The translations under genes were made by a program, and so were the position numbers. Under the pieces are notes generated by a model, which saw only the letters and a program-made list of their open reading frames with translations, had not been told where the DNA came from and ran no database searches. Shown here piece after piece: positions 16,722-24,890 of a stretch of DNA of 64,000 nt (position 1 is its first letter; each line of letters starts with the position of its first letter). The DNA is from an uncultured Alistipes sp. (GTDB lineage Bacteria; Bacteroidota; Bacteroidia; Bacteroidales; Rikenellaceae), in assembly GCA_905213895.1 (NCBI GenBank), contig CAJMKE010000006.1, forward strand, positions 59,897-123,896, written 5' to 3'.

Positions 16722-16758
16722 TTAGGGACTTTGACGACTTCAAGGTCCTTAAAGTCGT
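16722..16758. repeat. TTAANGNCN-like nonamer array, degenerate (copy 3)
   Basis: Units are less perfect here (GACTTTGAC, GACTTCAAG, GTCCTTAAAG). Lies between divergent genes, immediately upstream of the promoter at 16768. Confidence 0.6.
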
Positions 16759-16767
16759 CAGAACGCG

Positions 16768-16797
16768 TTGAAGCCATTGAAATTTTTCGTAACTTTG
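16768..16797 (+). promoter_or_regulatory. Promoter for the His-rich protein gene
   Basis: TTG 16768-16770, 19 nt, TAACTTTG 16790-16797; ATG at 16806, giving a very short leader. Confidence 0.65.
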
Positions 16798-16805
16798 CCT
16801 TCGTG

Positions 16806-17141
16806 ATGAAGCGCAGTCGTGTAATATACGGGACGATAATGCTGGCGGCATATCTTTGCTGGATGCTGTCGGCGACATGTTTCGTCCATACCCACAACTA
16901 CTCGTGGGGCAAGGTTACGCACTCGCATCCCTATTCCGATTCCCGTCATACGCACTCGCAGAGTGCCTGCCAACTCATCGGCTATCTCGACTGGGCGGTT
17001 GCCGAAAAGGCTGCCGACACCGTTGCGGTCGCCGTCGATTTCGTCGTGCTCGGCAAAGTCGACCGTCCGGACATTCGGGTCGTCGATGCTTCGGTCTGCG
17101 CACGTTCGCTTCGCGCGCCTCCCGTTTTTCCGATTTCATAA
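16806..17141 (+). CDS. Small His-rich membrane/exported protein
   Basis: 111 residues. A helix at about 6-26 (IYGTIMLAAYLCWMLSATCF) could be a signal anchor. It is followed by a histidine patch, HTHNYSWGKVTHSHPYS then RHTHSQSA, and a short acidic/hydrophobic tail. I start it at ATG 16806 because the promoter overlaps any earlier start. The His patch suggests metal (zinc, copper) or heme contact; no family recognised. It precedes a LuxR-type regulator by 75 nt in the same direction, so the two may act together. Confidence 0.6.
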   Translation: MKRSRVIYGTIMLAAYLCWMLSATCFVHTHNYSWGKVTHSHPYSDSRHTHSQSACQLIGYLDWAVAEKAADTVAVAVDFVVLGKVDRPDIRVVDASVCARSLRAPPVFPIS

Positions 17142-17216
17142 CATTGCCCCGACCGGTCGGAAGCACCGGCTCGGAGCATCAGTCCATTGAGAAACCGGAA
17201 AAAATCGGAAAAATAT

Positions 17217-17798
17217 ATGAACAGAAAAGTCATGATTGCGACACCTTCCCGCATTGTCGGTCAGGGGCTCGCAGGAATTATAGACCGTCTGCCCGACATG
17301 TCGTTCGCCGGAACGGTCGAGGGAATGCAGTCGTGTATCGAGCGCATGGACGCGATGGCTCCCGACGTACTGATAGTGGATTCGTCGTTTTTCGTTCCTC
17401 TCTCGCGGGTACGGATATATTCGGCATATCCCGAATTGCAGGGCAAAACGGTGGTATGCCTCGTCAGCAACGCTTCCGCCGACTGGCTGGTGCGCCAGTT
17501 CGACGGCTCGATAAGCATCTATGACGACGAGGAGCGCATAGGGCGCAAGTTGCGCGAGGCGATAGAGAACTGCGACACTGCTCCGCATCGCGAAAACAAC
17601 GAGATATCCGACCGCGAACGCGAAGTACTCGTGCTTATCGCCGGAGGGATGATAAACAAGGAGATTGCCGACCGGCTGAACATATCGGTGCATACGGTTA
17701 TCGCCCATCGCAAGAATATCTCGCGCAAGACGGGCATAAAGTCCGTCGCAGGACTTACGGTCTATGCGATGATGAACAATATGCTCGACTACCGGTAG
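17217..17798 (+). CDS. LuxR/NarL-type response regulator with atypical receiver
   Basis: 193 residues from the ATG at 17217. The N-terminal part (1-120) is receiver-like but weak: KVMIATPSRIV replaces the usual acidic pair, while VLIVDSSFF keeps a possible acceptor Asp. The C-terminal helix-turn-helix (about 130-193) is strong: ISDREREVLVLIAGG, NKEIADRLNISVHTVIAHR. It likely activates transcription and may be controlled by something other than phosphorylation. Downstream of a His-rich exported protein, perhaps its sensor partner (inference). Confidence 0.8.
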   Translation: MNRKVMIATPSRIVGQGLAGIIDRLPDMSFAGTVEGMQSCIERMDAMAPDVLIVDSSFFVPLSRVRIYSAYPELQGKTVVCLVSNASADWLVRQFDGSISIYDDEERIGRKLREAIENCDTAPHRENNEISDREREVLVLIAGGMINKEIADRLNISVHTVIAHRKNISRKTGIKSVAGLTVYAMMNNMLDYR

Positions 17799-17838
17799 GG
17801 AAGGTCGCCTTATGCGGGAGCGGTAGTCCGCACCCGCG

Positions 17839-17887
17839 ACCTTAATGACCTTAAAGTCTTTAACCTCCTTAACGTCTTTAAGGTCAT
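17839..17887. repeat. TTAANGNCN nonamer array (copy 4)
   Basis: Five units between the LuxR-type regulator and the MATE gene, just upstream of the MATE promoter. Confidence 0.8.
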
Positions 17888-17902
17888 TTGGGATTGTTCC
17901 CG

Positions 17903-17934
17903 TTTGTCCGATTCGGCGAAAAACGCTATCTTTG
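17903..17934 (+). promoter_or_regulatory. Promoter for the MATE transporter
   Basis: TTTG 17903-17906, 20 nt, TATCTTTG 17927-17934; ATG at 17942. Textbook Bacteroidota spacing; leader at most a few bases. Confidence 0.75.
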
Positions 17935-17941
17935 CCGCCCG

Positions 17942-19303
17942 ATGACGTTTTTTGCCAAATATCGCGAACAGTACGTCGCCAATCTCCGGCTGGCGATTCC
18001 CGTCGCATTGTCGCAACTCGGCTATATCGCGACGACTTTCGCCGACAATGCGATGGTCGGAGCCTACGGAGGTGCCGACACCACTCCGCTCTCCGCAGTG
18101 TCGTTCGGCGGAATCATCGGCTACATCATCTATTTCTTCGGTCTCGGCATAACGCTCGGTATCACGCCTTTGGTCGGCGAGATATTCGTGCGCGGCGACC
18201 GGCTCGGCTCCGCCCGCTATCTCCAAAGCGCGATACTACTGTATTCGCTGCTCGGCATCGTGCTTGCAGCGTTGCAATGGTCGCTCTCGCCGCTGCTCTA
18301 TCATCTCGGGCAGCCGACCGATGTCGTCGATATGGCTGTCCCGTATTATCACCTAATGGCTCTTACGCTGCCGCCGACGATGCTGTTCGGTGCATTCAAG
18401 CAGTTTCTCGAAGGCGTGGGCAACACGAAAGTCGCCATGGCGATTCTCGTTTCGACCAACCTGCTCAACATCCTGCTCAACTGGGTGTTCATCTTCGGTC
18501 ATTGGGGGTTCGCTCCTATGGGCGTGTTCGGCGCGGGACTTGCGACACTTATCGCCCGTATACTCAATCCGATACTTATCATTGTCTATTTCGTCTGCGT
18601 GCGTAGATTCCGCGACTATCTTTCGCTCTTTTCGCGTGCCGCCAACATGCTGCGCCACAGCGTTACGCTGCTGAAAATCGGTTTCCCGATAGCCGGACAA
18701 ATGGTTCTCGAAGCCTCGGCATGGGTCGTAACGAGCGTGATGATGGGGTGGTTCGGCTCGGTCGCCATCAGCGCCAATCAGATTGGCGTAACCTATGGCA
18801 ACTGCACTTTCATGCTCGTGTTGTCGCTCGGCTCGGCTGCTACAATCCGCGTGTCGCACTGTCTGGGGCTTCGCGATTTCGCGCAGATGCGCAAGACCAT
18901 AAGTGCCACGCTCCAAATGGCTGTCGCATGGAATATCGTCGTTTCGACATGCTTTATCGTGTTCCGCCGCTATCTGCCGATGGCGTTCAGCGACAACGGC
19001 GATGTCGTCGCACTTGCCGCGCAGATGATAGTGCTGTTCGCGCTCTATCAGATTCCCGATGCGATACAGTGCATGCTCGTCGGCGTTTTGCGCGGATTGA
19101 AGGACGTGTGTCCGATAGCCTATATCTCGTTCGCTGCCTATATCGCGATAAATATTCCGGTCGGTTACCTCTTCGCATTCACTTTCGGACTGGGAGCGCG
19201 AGGGCTTATCTACGGCTATGTGTTCGGACTCTCGACCGCCGCGGTACTCTATTCGCTGCGTGTCCGCAGCACGCTGCGCAAAATCTCCGCGCAACGTCCT
19301 TGA
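17942..19303 (+). CDS. MATE-family efflux transporter
   Basis: 453 residues with 12 predicted membrane segments and the MATE arrangement of two six-helix halves: the first opens with LAIPVALSQLGYIATTFADNAMVG, the second with LKIGFPIAGQMVLEASAWV. Such inner-membrane proteins export cationic drugs or metabolites in exchange for Na+ or H+. Full length for the family. The stop codon begins a nonamer array. Confidence 0.88.
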   Translation: MTFFAKYREQYVANLRLAIPVALSQLGYIATTFADNAMVGAYGGADTTPLSAVSFGGIIGYIIYFFGLGITLGITPLVGEIFVRGDRLGSARYLQSAILLYSLLGIVLAALQWSLSPLLYHLGQPTDVVDMAVPYYHLMALTLPPTMLFGAFKQFLEGVGNTKVAMAILVSTNLLNILLNWVFIFGHWGFAPMGVFGAGLATLIARILNPILIIVYFVCVRRFRDYLSLFSRAANMLRHSVTLLKIGFPIAGQMVLEASAWVVTSVMMGWFGSVAISANQIGVTYGNCTFMLVLSLGSAATIRVSHCLGLRDFAQMRKTISATLQMAVAWNIVVSTCFIVFRRYLPMAFSDNGDVVALAAQMIVLFALYQIPDAIQCMLVGVLRGLKDVCPIAYISFAAYIAINIPVGYLFAFTFGLGARGLIYGYVFGLSTAAVLYSLRVRSTLRKISAQRP

Positions 19304-19334
19304 AGACTTTAACCGCCTTAAAGTTCTTAATGAT
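19297..19334. repeat. TTAANGNCN nonamer array overlapping a stop codon (copy 5)
   Basis: Units run straight from the last codons and stop (19301-19303) of the MATE gene. Confidence 0.75.
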
Positions 19335-19393
19335 ATAAATATTTTTCCCCGAACGCGATTTTTTTGCTACCTTTACGCAAAATTGTCGAATTT

Positions 19394-20839
19394 ATGGACT
19401 ATACCAAATATAACAAACCCGAAATGGGTCGCGGATGCGTGTTCACGACCGACGAATCGGGTGAGCGACACGCAGTTGCGGCTGAGGGTTGCTTCAAGTT
19501 GCATGAGACGCCGTGGATGGAGGGCTATCCCGTCAATCTGCCGACCGATATTTTCGAGGTGCGGTTCAAGAACACACGCCGCTCCTATTATCAGAACGTC
19601 AATAACCTGCCGCTTTCGATAGGCGACATTGTGGCTGTCGAGGCAAGCCCGGGGCATGACATAGGCATCGTCTCGCTCACGGGCGACATGGTCGCCAAGC
19701 AGATGAAGCGCGTCGGGTTCAATCCGTTCAACGGCGAATACAAGAAGATATACCGCAAGGCGAAGCCTTACGACATCGAGCGTTGGCAGGAGGCTATCGC
19801 GCTCGAACACGAGACGATGATTCGCGCCCGTCAGATTGCAGCCGAAATGGGACTGGACATGAAAATCGGCGACGTCGAGTATCAGGGCGACAAGATTAAG
19901 GCGATATTCTACTACATCGCCGACGGTCGCGTCGATTTCCGCGAACTGATTAAGGTTTTCGCCGAGCAGTTCCACATCCGCATCGAGATGAAGCAAATCG
20001 GCGCACGTCAGGAGGCGGGGCGTATCGGCGGTATCGGCGCGTGCGGCAGGGAGTTGTGCTGTGCGTCGTGGGTGTCGAGTTTTTCGAGCGTTACGACCAA
20101 TGCCGCCCGCGTGCAGGAACTGTCGCTCAATCCGCAGAAACTCGCCGGACAGTGTTCCAAACTCAAATGCTGCCTGATGTACGAATACGACGTCTATGCC
20201 GATGCGCGCCGCTCGATTCCGCGCGTCAAGGAACCGTTGCAGGCTATGGACGGCGAATATTACCTCGTCAAGACCGATATTCTCGCCCACACGATGTCGT
20301 TCAGCAGCAGCAAGGATGCTATGGTGAATGTGGTAACGATTCCGGTATCGCGCGTCCGCGAGATATTGTCGCTCAACCGTGCAGGCAAGAAGGCGGACAG
20401 CATCGTCGATGCCGCCGAAGCGAACAATGCCGTCGAGGAGCCTACATACCGTACCGAGGAGGACAGCATCACCCGTTTCGACAAGGCGAAGAAGCGTCGT
20501 AAGAACCGCAATAACAACAACCGCAACCGCGACAACGGCGGCAATGCTCCCCGCAACGGCGAAAACCGTGCAGCGAAGACCGAAAGTTCCGATGCCGGCG
20601 GCGGCAATGCCGAGAAACGCGGTGAAAATCAGGAGAACCGCAACGGCGAGAACCGTTCCGGCAACGGTAACCGCAATCGCAATAACCGCAACAACAATCG
20701 CCGTCGCAACAACAACCGTCCGAACGGCGGTAACGGAAATAACGGCAACGGAGGAAACGGAGGCGGAAATAACGGTGGCGCAGCCGGCAACGGCAATGTT
20801 AATGGCAACGGCGGCGGCTCGACCTCCTCTGACAAATAG
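19394..20839 (+). CDS. ricT: RicT/PSP1-family iron-sulfur regulator subunit
   Basis: 481 residues. Residues about 70-330 are the PSP1 domain with the conserved cysteines GIGACGRELCCASW and GQCSKLKCCLMYEY that hold an Fe-S cluster with partners in the RicAFT (YaaT) complex, known in Bacillus to aid RNA processing. Residues about 375-481 form an Asn/Gly/Arg-rich low-complexity tail, likely disordered and possibly RNA-binding. I use the ATG at 19394 because a promoter-like TACCTTTA lies at 19368-19375, inside the longer frame. Downstream gldH and trmB follow in the same direction, an arrangement seen in Bacteroidales. Confidence 0.85.
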   Translation: MDYTKYNKPEMGRGCVFTTDESGERHAVAAEGCFKLHETPWMEGYPVNLPTDIFEVRFKNTRRSYYQNVNNLPLSIGDIVAVEASPGHDIGIVSLTGDMVAKQMKRVGFNPFNGEYKKIYRKAKPYDIERWQEAIALEHETMIRARQIAAEMGLDMKIGDVEYQGDKIKAIFYYIADGRVDFRELIKVFAEQFHIRIEMKQIGARQEAGRIGGIGACGRELCCASWVSSFSSVTTNAARVQELSLNPQKLAGQCSKLKCCLMYEYDVYADARRSIPRVKEPLQAMDGEYYLVKTDILAHTMSFSSSKDAMVNVVTIPVSRVREILSLNRAGKKADSIVDAAEANNAVEEPTYRTEEDSITRFDKAKKRRKNRNNNNRNRDNGGNAPRNGENRAAKTESSDAGGGNAEKRGENQENRNGENRSGNGNRNRNNRNNNRRRNNNRPNGGNGNNGNGGNGGGNNGGAAGNGNVNGNGGGSTSSDK

Positions 20840-20850
20840 TACGGCAAAGG

Positions 20851-20896
20851 GTCTTTAAGGTCGTTAAAGTCCTTAAAGACCTTAAAGACCTTGAAC
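20851..20896. repeat. TTAANGNCN nonamer array (copy 6)
   Basis: TTAAGGTCG, TTAAAGTCC, TTAAAGACC, TTAAAGACC, then a diverged TTGAACC; between ricT and gldH. Confidence 0.85.
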
Positions 20897-20947
20897 CTGC
20901 GGAGCGAATCCGCAGACGCGACCCCGAAGAATTAAACTTTATCGGCT

Positions 20948-21385
20948 ATGTCCCATTTCGCGAAATACTTTGCTTTTGCCGCGGCTGCCATGATTGCCGC
21001 GGCGGGGTGCATTGCGCCGCAGCCTGTCGTCATGTCCGACATCGACCCGCACGGATGGAGCGAACCCGTAACGCTGACTGTCCGCAACGACGATACCCTG
21101 TCGCTGCGCACTCTGTCGGTCGTGCTGCGGTATAACGGCGATTTCCGTTGCGACTCGCTGCCGCTCGACATCGCGGTTTCGCTGCCCGATGCGGGACAGT
21201 TCGCCGAACATGTCGTTCTCCGCCCCGAATATCCCTATTCGCCGGCGGCTGTCTCGGCGACCGAAAATATAGTCTGGCGACGCCGTTCGACGCTCAATCA
21301 GAGCGGCTGGTATCTGTTCACGATACGACCCGTACAGCCGGTTCGCGGTGTGGAGGCGGTCGGAATAAATATAGAAAAAGAGTAA
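20948..21385 (+). CDS. gldH: Gliding-motility-type lipoprotein GldH
   Basis: 145 residues with a lipobox (MIAAAGCIAPQ) and the GldH layout: a short beta domain with MSDIDPHGWSEPVTLTV and LRYNGDFRCDSLPLDIAV, ending LFTIRPVQPVRGVEAVGINIEK. In Flavobacterium it is part of the gliding/type IX secretion machinery; non-gliding Bacteroidales keep it, presumably for envelope transport. Overlaps trmB by one base (TAATG). Confidence 0.85.
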   Translation: MSHFAKYFAFAAAAMIAAAGCIAPQPVVMSDIDPHGWSEPVTLTVRNDDTLSLRTLSVVLRYNGDFRCDSLPLDIAVSLPDAGQFAEHVVLRPEYPYSPAAVSATENIVWRRRSTLNQSGWYLFTIRPVQPVRGVEAVGINIEKE

Positions 21386-22128
21386 TGGGAAAAGATAAAC
21401 TCAAACGTTTTGCGGAGAATCTGACTTTCGCCTGCTTCGTGCAGCCGGAGTTCGAACAGATGTTCCGTTGCGACCACCCGTTGAAGGGGAACTGGCATCG
21501 CGATTTTTTTCATAACGACAAACCGATAGTTCTCGAACTCGGCTGCGGCAAGGGCGAGTACACCGTCGCTCTGGCGGAACGCAATCCCGACAAGAACTTC
21601 ATCGGCATCGACATCAAGGGCGCGCGCATGTGGCGCGGAGCCAAGACCGCTACCGAACGCGGAATGGACAACGTCGGCTTCCTGCGCGCGCGTATCGAGT
21701 TCATAACGTCGATGTTCGCCGAAGGAGAGGTGTCGGAGTTGTGGATTACGTTCCCCGACCCCCAACTCAAAACACGCCGTGCCAAGAAACGTCTTACGTC
21801 GCCGATATTTCTCGAATACTATTCGCATATTCTGGCTTCGGACGGCTTCATCAATCTGAAAACCGATTCGCAGCATCTGTTCAACTATACGTCGGAGGTT
21901 ATCCGCCGTTTCGACCTGCCGTGCGAGGTCGCCAACAACGATATCTATGGTTCGGGCTATGCCGACGAGGTATTGTCCGTCAAGACGGCATACGAACAGG
22001 TCTATCTGAGCCGCGGTCTGCCGATTACCTATACCCGCTTTTCGCTGGGTGCGCGCCGCGAATTCCCGATGTTCGACTGGGAGGGCGACGACATCCTCGA
22101 AAAGGATGCCGAGCAGGAACGCAGGTAG
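21385..22128 (+). CDS. trmB: tRNA (guanine-N7-)-methyltransferase
   Basis: 247 residues from the ATG at 21385. SAM-binding LELGCGKGEYTVALAE near 48-63, FIGIDIKGARMWRGA, and the TrmB signature WITFPDPQLKTRRAKKRL. The enzyme methylates G46 of tRNA. The start codon overlaps the gldH stop; a longer open frame upstream overlaps gldH in another frame and is not used. Confidence 0.93.
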   Translation: MGKDKLKRFAENLTFACFVQPEFEQMFRCDHPLKGNWHRDFFHNDKPIVLELGCGKGEYTVALAERNPDKNFIGIDIKGARMWRGAKTATERGMDNVGFLRARIEFITSMFAEGEVSELWITFPDPQLKTRRAKKRLTSPIFLEYYSHILASDGFINLKTDSQHLFNYTSEVIRRFDLPCEVANNDIYGSGYADEVLSVKTAYEQVYLSRGLPITYTRFSLGARREFPMFDWEGDDILEKDAEQERR

Positions 22129-22149
22129 CAGGCGGCTCCGAGGTCGGAT

Positions 22150-22187
22150 AAGGTCTTACGACCCTAAGGACCTTAACGACCCTAATA
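22150..22187. repeat. TTAANGNCN-like nonamer array (copy 7)
   Basis: Units with CTAA substitutions (CCTAAGGAC, CTTAACGAC, CCTAATATT), directly before the surE promoter. Confidence 0.7.
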
Positions 22188-22190
22188 TTT

Positions 22191-22222
22191 TTTGGCATTC
22201 ACTTCGCTAATTCGTATCTTTG
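22191..22222 (+). promoter_or_regulatory. Promoter for surE
   Basis: TTTG 22191-22194, 20 nt, TATCTTTG 22215-22222; ATG at 22228. The segment TCGCTAATTCGTATCTTTGC resembles the repeat-borne promoter at 623-641. Confidence 0.75.
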
Positions 22223-22227
22223 CTATT

Positions 22228-22998
22228 ATGAATAAAGACAGACTTATTTTCGTAACCAACGACGACGGATATTCGTCGAAGGGTTTCGCTGCGGCAATCG
22301 AGGTCGCACGCCGGTTCGGACGCGTTATTGCGGTCGCTCCGGAGCGTATGCAGAGCGGCATGAGCCAGGCGATAACCATATATAATCCGCTTTATCTCCG
22401 AAAGGTGCGCGACGAGGAGGACGTAACGGTCTACGCCGTGTCGGGTACGCCGGTCGATTGCGTCAAAATCGCTTTCGACCATCTGCTTGCCGGCGAGAAG
22501 ATAGATTTGGCGATTTCGGGCATCAACCACGGCTCCAATTCGGCTGTGAATGTGCTGTATTCGGGTACGATGGGCGCGGCGATAGAGGCTTCGTTCTACA
22601 ATATCCCCGCGATTGGTCTGTCGGTTACCAACCATGCTGCGGATGCCGATTTCGCGGCAGCCGTCGAGTACGGCGTGCGTATTGCAGGTGCGGTACTCGA
22701 AAACAAGCCGCAGTTGCCGCTGTGCCTGAATGTGAATGTGCCGGCGATTCCGCGCGAGGAGATAAAGGGTATGAAGATATGCCGCCAGACGCGCGGATAC
22801 TGGCGCGAGGACTTCTTCCGCCGCGAAGACCCTCACGGACGACAGTATTTCTGGATGACCGGAGCGTTCGACAACCACGAACCCGAAGCCGACGACAGCG
22901 ACGAGTGGGCTTTGAACAACGGTTATGTCTCGGTGGTGCCGATTCAGGTCGATATGACGGCGTATTCGCAAATGGCGATGCTCGAAAGGATATTGTAA
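22228..22998 (+). CDS. surE: 5'/3'-nucleotidase SurE
   Basis: 256 residues. VTNDDGYSSKGF near the start holds the metal-binding Asp pair, and SGINHGSNSAVNVLYSGT is the second SurE motif. It dephosphorylates nucleoside monophosphates and polyphosphate. The ATG at 22228 is chosen because the promoter -7 element lies at 22215-22222, within the longer frame. Length normal. Confidence 0.93.
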   Translation: MNKDRLIFVTNDDGYSSKGFAAAIEVARRFGRVIAVAPERMQSGMSQAITIYNPLYLRKVRDEEDVTVYAVSGTPVDCVKIAFDHLLAGEKIDLAISGINHGSNSAVNVLYSGTMGAAIEASFYNIPAIGLSVTNHAADADFAAAVEYGVRIAGAVLENKPQLPLCLNVNVPAIPREEIKGMKICRQTRGYWREDFFRREDPHGRQYFWMTGAFDNHEPEADDSDEWALNNGYVSVVPIQVDMTAYSQMAMLERIL

Positions 22999-23022
22999 AT
23001 TGTCATAAAGGGAGGACTGCCT

Positions 23023-24039
23023 ATGGAGTCGAGTGTGTTTATGAAGGTGATGCTCGTCATCATCATTATCATTCAGATTGTTGCGACCGTATTCGCAATA
23101 CGGCTTGTGCGACGCACGAAATACAATTCGATATGGTTTCTCTGAATCGACGGTTTCATCGCGCTGTCGGAGGAGCGCGTCTGCTTGCAGGTGTCCCCCG
23201 AATGGACGGCGACCGACCCAGCGGTATTCGTCGTACTCGATTTGGTCATCTCGCTGTGCATCTCGGCTGCCGTGCTTTTCGCGCACCGGCTGATAAATTA
23301 CATCGACCGGCTCGACCGTCAGCGGCAGTTGTTCAACAAACGGATTCTGACGGCGGTGCTGCGTACTGAGGAGCGTTCGAGGTCCTATTTCGCCAAGGAA
23401 CTCCACGACGGAATGGGTCCGCTGCTCTCGTCGGCGAAGATGTCGCTGTCGGCACTGTCGAAAAAGGGATTGTCGTTGGAGCAGCAGGAGATACTTGCCA
23501 ACACCTCCTACGTAATCGACGAGGCGATACGCTCCGTCCGAGAAATCTCGAACAACATGTCGCCGCAGGTGCTCAACGATTTCGGACTGGCGCAGGGCAT
23601 AAAGGGATTCATCTCGCGCAGCATCGCGTTGCACGGAATCAACATCCGCTTCACGACCAACCTCCGCAAGGAGCGTTTCGACAACGACGTCGAGGTGATA
23701 ATGTACCGCGTGATATGCGAACTTATCAACAACTCGCTCAAACATTCGGGCTGCTCGGCGGTAAATCTGTCGCTGTCGTTCGACGGAGCGGAACTCAAAC
23801 TCGACTATACCGACAACGGTCGCGGATTCAATCCGAAAGCCGTACTCGACTGCGGAATGGGTCTGTCCAACATAGCCTCCCGCGTAAATTCGCTTAATGG
23901 CACGTTCGACATCGAGAGCCGCAAGGGCGAAGGCATGAAAGCCGTCGTCCGCGTAAATACGACGGGGGGGGGAATTTCAACCGGAAAGGAGAATACCTAT
24001 GGGCGCAGAAGGAGAAAGACGAATCGTTCTGGTCGATGA
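23023..24039 (+). pseudogene. Sensor histidine kinase (HisKA_3 type) with in-frame TGA; possibly broken
   Basis: Read from the ATG at 23023 (Shine-Dalgarno-like GGGAGG about 11 nt before), the frame gives MESSVFMKVMLVIIII and a first membrane helix, then a TGA at 23143-23145 after KYNSIWFL, then continues in frame IDGFIALSEERV through a second helix (AVFVVLDLVISLCISAAVLFAH), the phospho-acceptor His in FAKELHDGMGPLL, N-box ICELINNSLKHSG and G-boxes DNGRGFN and GMGLSNIASRV. So one codon (perhaps TGG to TGA) separates it from an intact two-helix NarX/LytS-like kinase. Translation might restart at TTG 23185, giving a one-helix kinase. A G9 tract at 23964-23972 precedes the 3' end, which overlaps the regulator gene by 41 nt. 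Confidence 0.7.
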
Positions 24040-24643
24040 CCATACGCTTTTTCGCAACGGTCTGAAAGGGCTTATCGACGGTCGCAACGGCTGCCGCGTG
24101 GTCGCCGAATTTTCGGACGGAGCGGATTTCGTCGCCGACCTGCCCTCGCTCGATGCCGATGTCGTGTTCATGGACATATCGATGCCGACGATGAACGGCG
24201 ACGAGGCGACAGCCAAGGCTCTGGCATTGAAACCCGACTTGAAGGTGATTTGCCTGTCGATGTTCGGCGACGAGAACTACTATTCGCGGATGCTCGATGC
24301 CGGGGCGAAAGGATTTCTGCTCAAAGATTCCGAAATCGACGAGGTGTTCGACGCGATAGCGACGGTTGCCGACGGCGGCGACTATTTCTGCGGCGCGCTG
24401 CTCGATTCGATGTCGGGTATTCTGCACGGCAGTTCGCGGGAGTCGGAGTCGCTCTCCGAACGCGAAATAGATGTGCTGGTCGGGATATGCCGCGGTCTGT
24501 CGAATCAGGAGATTGCCGATTCGCTGTTCATCTCCAAACGCACGGTCGATGCGCATCGCGCCAAAATACTCGAAAAGACGGGATGCCGCAATACGGCGAG
24601 CCTCGTGGTCTACGCTATCAGAAATCGTCTGGTCGAAATTTAG
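23999..24643 (+). CDS. NarL-family response regulator, partner of the adjacent kinase
   Basis: 214 residues. Receiver domain 1-125 with acidic pair in IVLVDDHTLF, acceptor Asp in VVFMDISMP, and the Lys in FLLKDSEID; C-terminal LuxR helix-turn-helix LSEREIDVLVGICRG ... QEIADSLFISKRTVDAHR. Intact, unlike its kinase. It overlaps the kinase 3' end by 41 nt, a normal arrangement for a co-translated pair. Confidence 0.9.
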   Translation: MGAEGERRIVLVDDHTLFRNGLKGLIDGRNGCRVVAEFSDGADFVADLPSLDADVVFMDISMPTMNGDEATAKALALKPDLKVICLSMFGDENYYSRMLDAGAKGFLLKDSEIDEVFDAIATVADGGDYFCGALLDSMSGILHGSSRESESLSEREIDVLVGICRGLSNQEIADSLFISKRTVDAHRAKILEKTGCRNTASLVVYAIRNRLVEI

Positions 24644-24735
24644 TAAAAACTATATTTTGTAATCGTAATTGCAATAATGATTACGATTCGTCGTTAAAAA
24701 TATCGGGAAAGATTACAATCATTAAGAATAATTGT

Positions 24736-24743
24736 TATATTTG
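24736..24743 (+). promoter_or_regulatory. Possible -7 element for gdhA
   Basis: TATATTTG with no convincing -33. If used, the gdhA leader would be about 140 nt and would contain the inverted-repeat element at 24778-24845. Confidence 0.4.
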
Positions 24744-24777
24744 TATTGCGAAACCTGATGTTGAATCGGATATATTC

Positions 24778-24845
24778 GTCATTCTGAGCGAAACGTAGTG
24801 TAGCGAAGAATCTTTTTCAGATGTTTCGCTTCGCTCAACATGACG
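24778..24845. repeat. REP/MITE-like inverted element, 68 bp
   Basis: Ends read CGTCATTCTGAGCGAAACG inward from the left and CGTCATGTTGAGCGAAGCG inward from the right, forming a long imperfect hairpin. The same terminal sequence occurs on the element at 41218-41335. Confidence 0.75.
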
Positions 24846-24890
24846 AAGATGTAGAAATAAAAGTTTTTTAATTAAAAATATAACGGGATT

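Noticed and set aside
21148..22128. Longer frame for trmB starting inside gldH
   Set aside because: The first 79 residues overlap gldH in another frame and resemble nothing; the ATG overlapping the gldH stop is the natural start.
23999..24040. Kinase/regulator overlap as evidence of error by itself
   Set aside because: Overlapping coupled two-component genes are common; only the G9 tract makes the junction notable.
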